DNA of 6,064 nucleotides, taken from an uncultured Granulicatella sp. (GTDB lineage Bacteria > Bacillota > Bacilli > Lactobacillales > Aerococcaceae). Under the pieces are notes generated by a model. That model ran no database searches, was not told the DNA's origin, and saw only the letters and a program-made list of their open reading frames with translations. The stretch is from assembly GCA_900551535.1 (NCBI GenBank), contig URWJ01000092.1, forward strand, positions 1 to 6,064, read 5' to 3'. Made by a program: the position numbers and the translations under genes. Below, one piece after another: positions 5,703 to 6,064 of this stretch (position 1 is its first letter; the number at the start of each line of letters is the position of its first letter).

Positions 5703-6064
5703 ATGAAAGACTTAGTTAATTCTTTTAAAAGATTATTTTCATCGAGTATCAATGTTATCTATCTTTTGATTTTTAGTTGCATATTACTCTTATCGTTATT
5801 TTCATATAAATTTGTGTATGCATATAAAATAGCAATATCAAATTATAATTTTCTATTATTGATTATTGGGATTATAGGTTTAATATTTTTTGTTAATGTA
5901 GTGAAAGATATCAAACTAAGTAATAAAAAACTCTGGTTAATAGCTATTAGTTTATTTATAATACAACTAATTTTTATTTATCAATACTATTTTGTTACGG
6001 GTTGGGATGCTTTAGAAGTTTTTTCAAATGCACAAAACATAACAAACAACCAAATTCAATATTT
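5703..6064 (+). CDS. Polytopic membrane protein, probable GT-C-type glycosyltransferase (5' part only)
   Basis: The frame is open for 120 codons plus two bases to the window edge. Three hydrophobic helices are visible at about residues 17-38, 50-67 and 78-96, with lysines in the loop 65-77, predicting N-in topology and an outside segment from about residue 97. That segment begins YFVTGWDALEVFSNAQ (96-111), with G100, W101, D102. A Gly-Trp-Asp entering an early outside loop recalls GT-C or GT39-like transferases, where the first-loop aspartate is catalytic and lipid-linked sugars are donors. Against a firm call, the classical aspartate follows helix 1, while here it follows helix 3, and the rest of the protein is not visible. 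The gene is strikingly AT-rich (22% GC) and uses ATA for 9 of 20 isoleucines, unlike its neighbours, which suggests horizontal acquisition. It could instead be another kind of polysaccharide polymerase or a plain unknown membrane protein. Confidence 0.7.
   Translation, partial: MKDLVNSFKRLFSSSINVIYLLIFSCILLLSLFSYKFVYAYKIAISNYNFLLLIIGIIGLIFFVNVVKDIKLSNKKLWLIAISLFIIQLIFIYQYYFVTGWDALEVFSNAQNITNNQIQY

Noticed and set aside
5668..5706. Twelve-residue leader-like ORF (MAINSLCGGRIE) whose stop overlaps the start of the gene at 5703 as ATGA
   Set aside because: Its ATG would lie at or before the proposed transcription start, its only Shine-Dalgarno-like sequence (GTGAGG) is 12 bases away, and the peptide has no attenuator-like codon run. 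Probably chance.
1..6064. CRISPR arrays, tRNA or rRNA genes, insertion sequences or transposase remnants
   Set aside because: I saw no regularly spaced repeats, no tRNA-like cloverleaf, and no terminal inverted repeats or transposase motifs. An acquired segment at the right edge is suggested by composition only.

Overview
The window looks like a chromosomal segment of a low-to-moderate-GC Firmicute, most likely Lactobacillales (a relative of Granulicatella, Dolosigranulum, Carnobacterium or Streptococcus). This rests on the PBP2b-type transpeptidase, a Bacillus/Streptococcus-style NudF, strong AGGAGG ribosome binding sites and roughly 37-45% GC in the lines I counted. The genus is a guess; I could not search a database.

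Layout. Positions 1-2356 (minus strand) hold most of a large YfhO-family polytopic membrane protein, cut by the left edge. A 177-base divergent control region (2357-2533) separates it from a complete class B penicillin-binding protein (2534-4666, plus). A clear intrinsic terminator closes the PBP gene. A new promoter then drives a two-gene unit: an ADP-ribose pyrophosphatase of the Nudix family (4781-5323) and a 93-residue tail-anchored membrane protein of unknown function (5327-5608). After a 94-base gap with a candidate promoter, a third membrane protein gene starts at 5703 and runs off the right edge. Its topology and a Gly-Trp-Asp in the first large outside segment suggest a GT-C-type glycosyltransferase.

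Biology. YfhO (surface-polymer glycosylation) and PBP2b (peptidoglycan cross-linking) both act on the outer face of the membrane, and the right-hand gene probably does too. NudF is nucleotide housekeeping.

The sharpest anomaly is at the right edge. From about 5700 the GC content falls to about 22% (79 of 364 bases counted), and isoleucine ATA codons go from 0 of 12 in nudF to 9 of 20. This marks the probable start of an acquired, accessory surface-glycan region. Nothing visible amounts to a demonstrated new system; the right junction, the unknown tail-anchored protein and the divergent control region deserve a second look.
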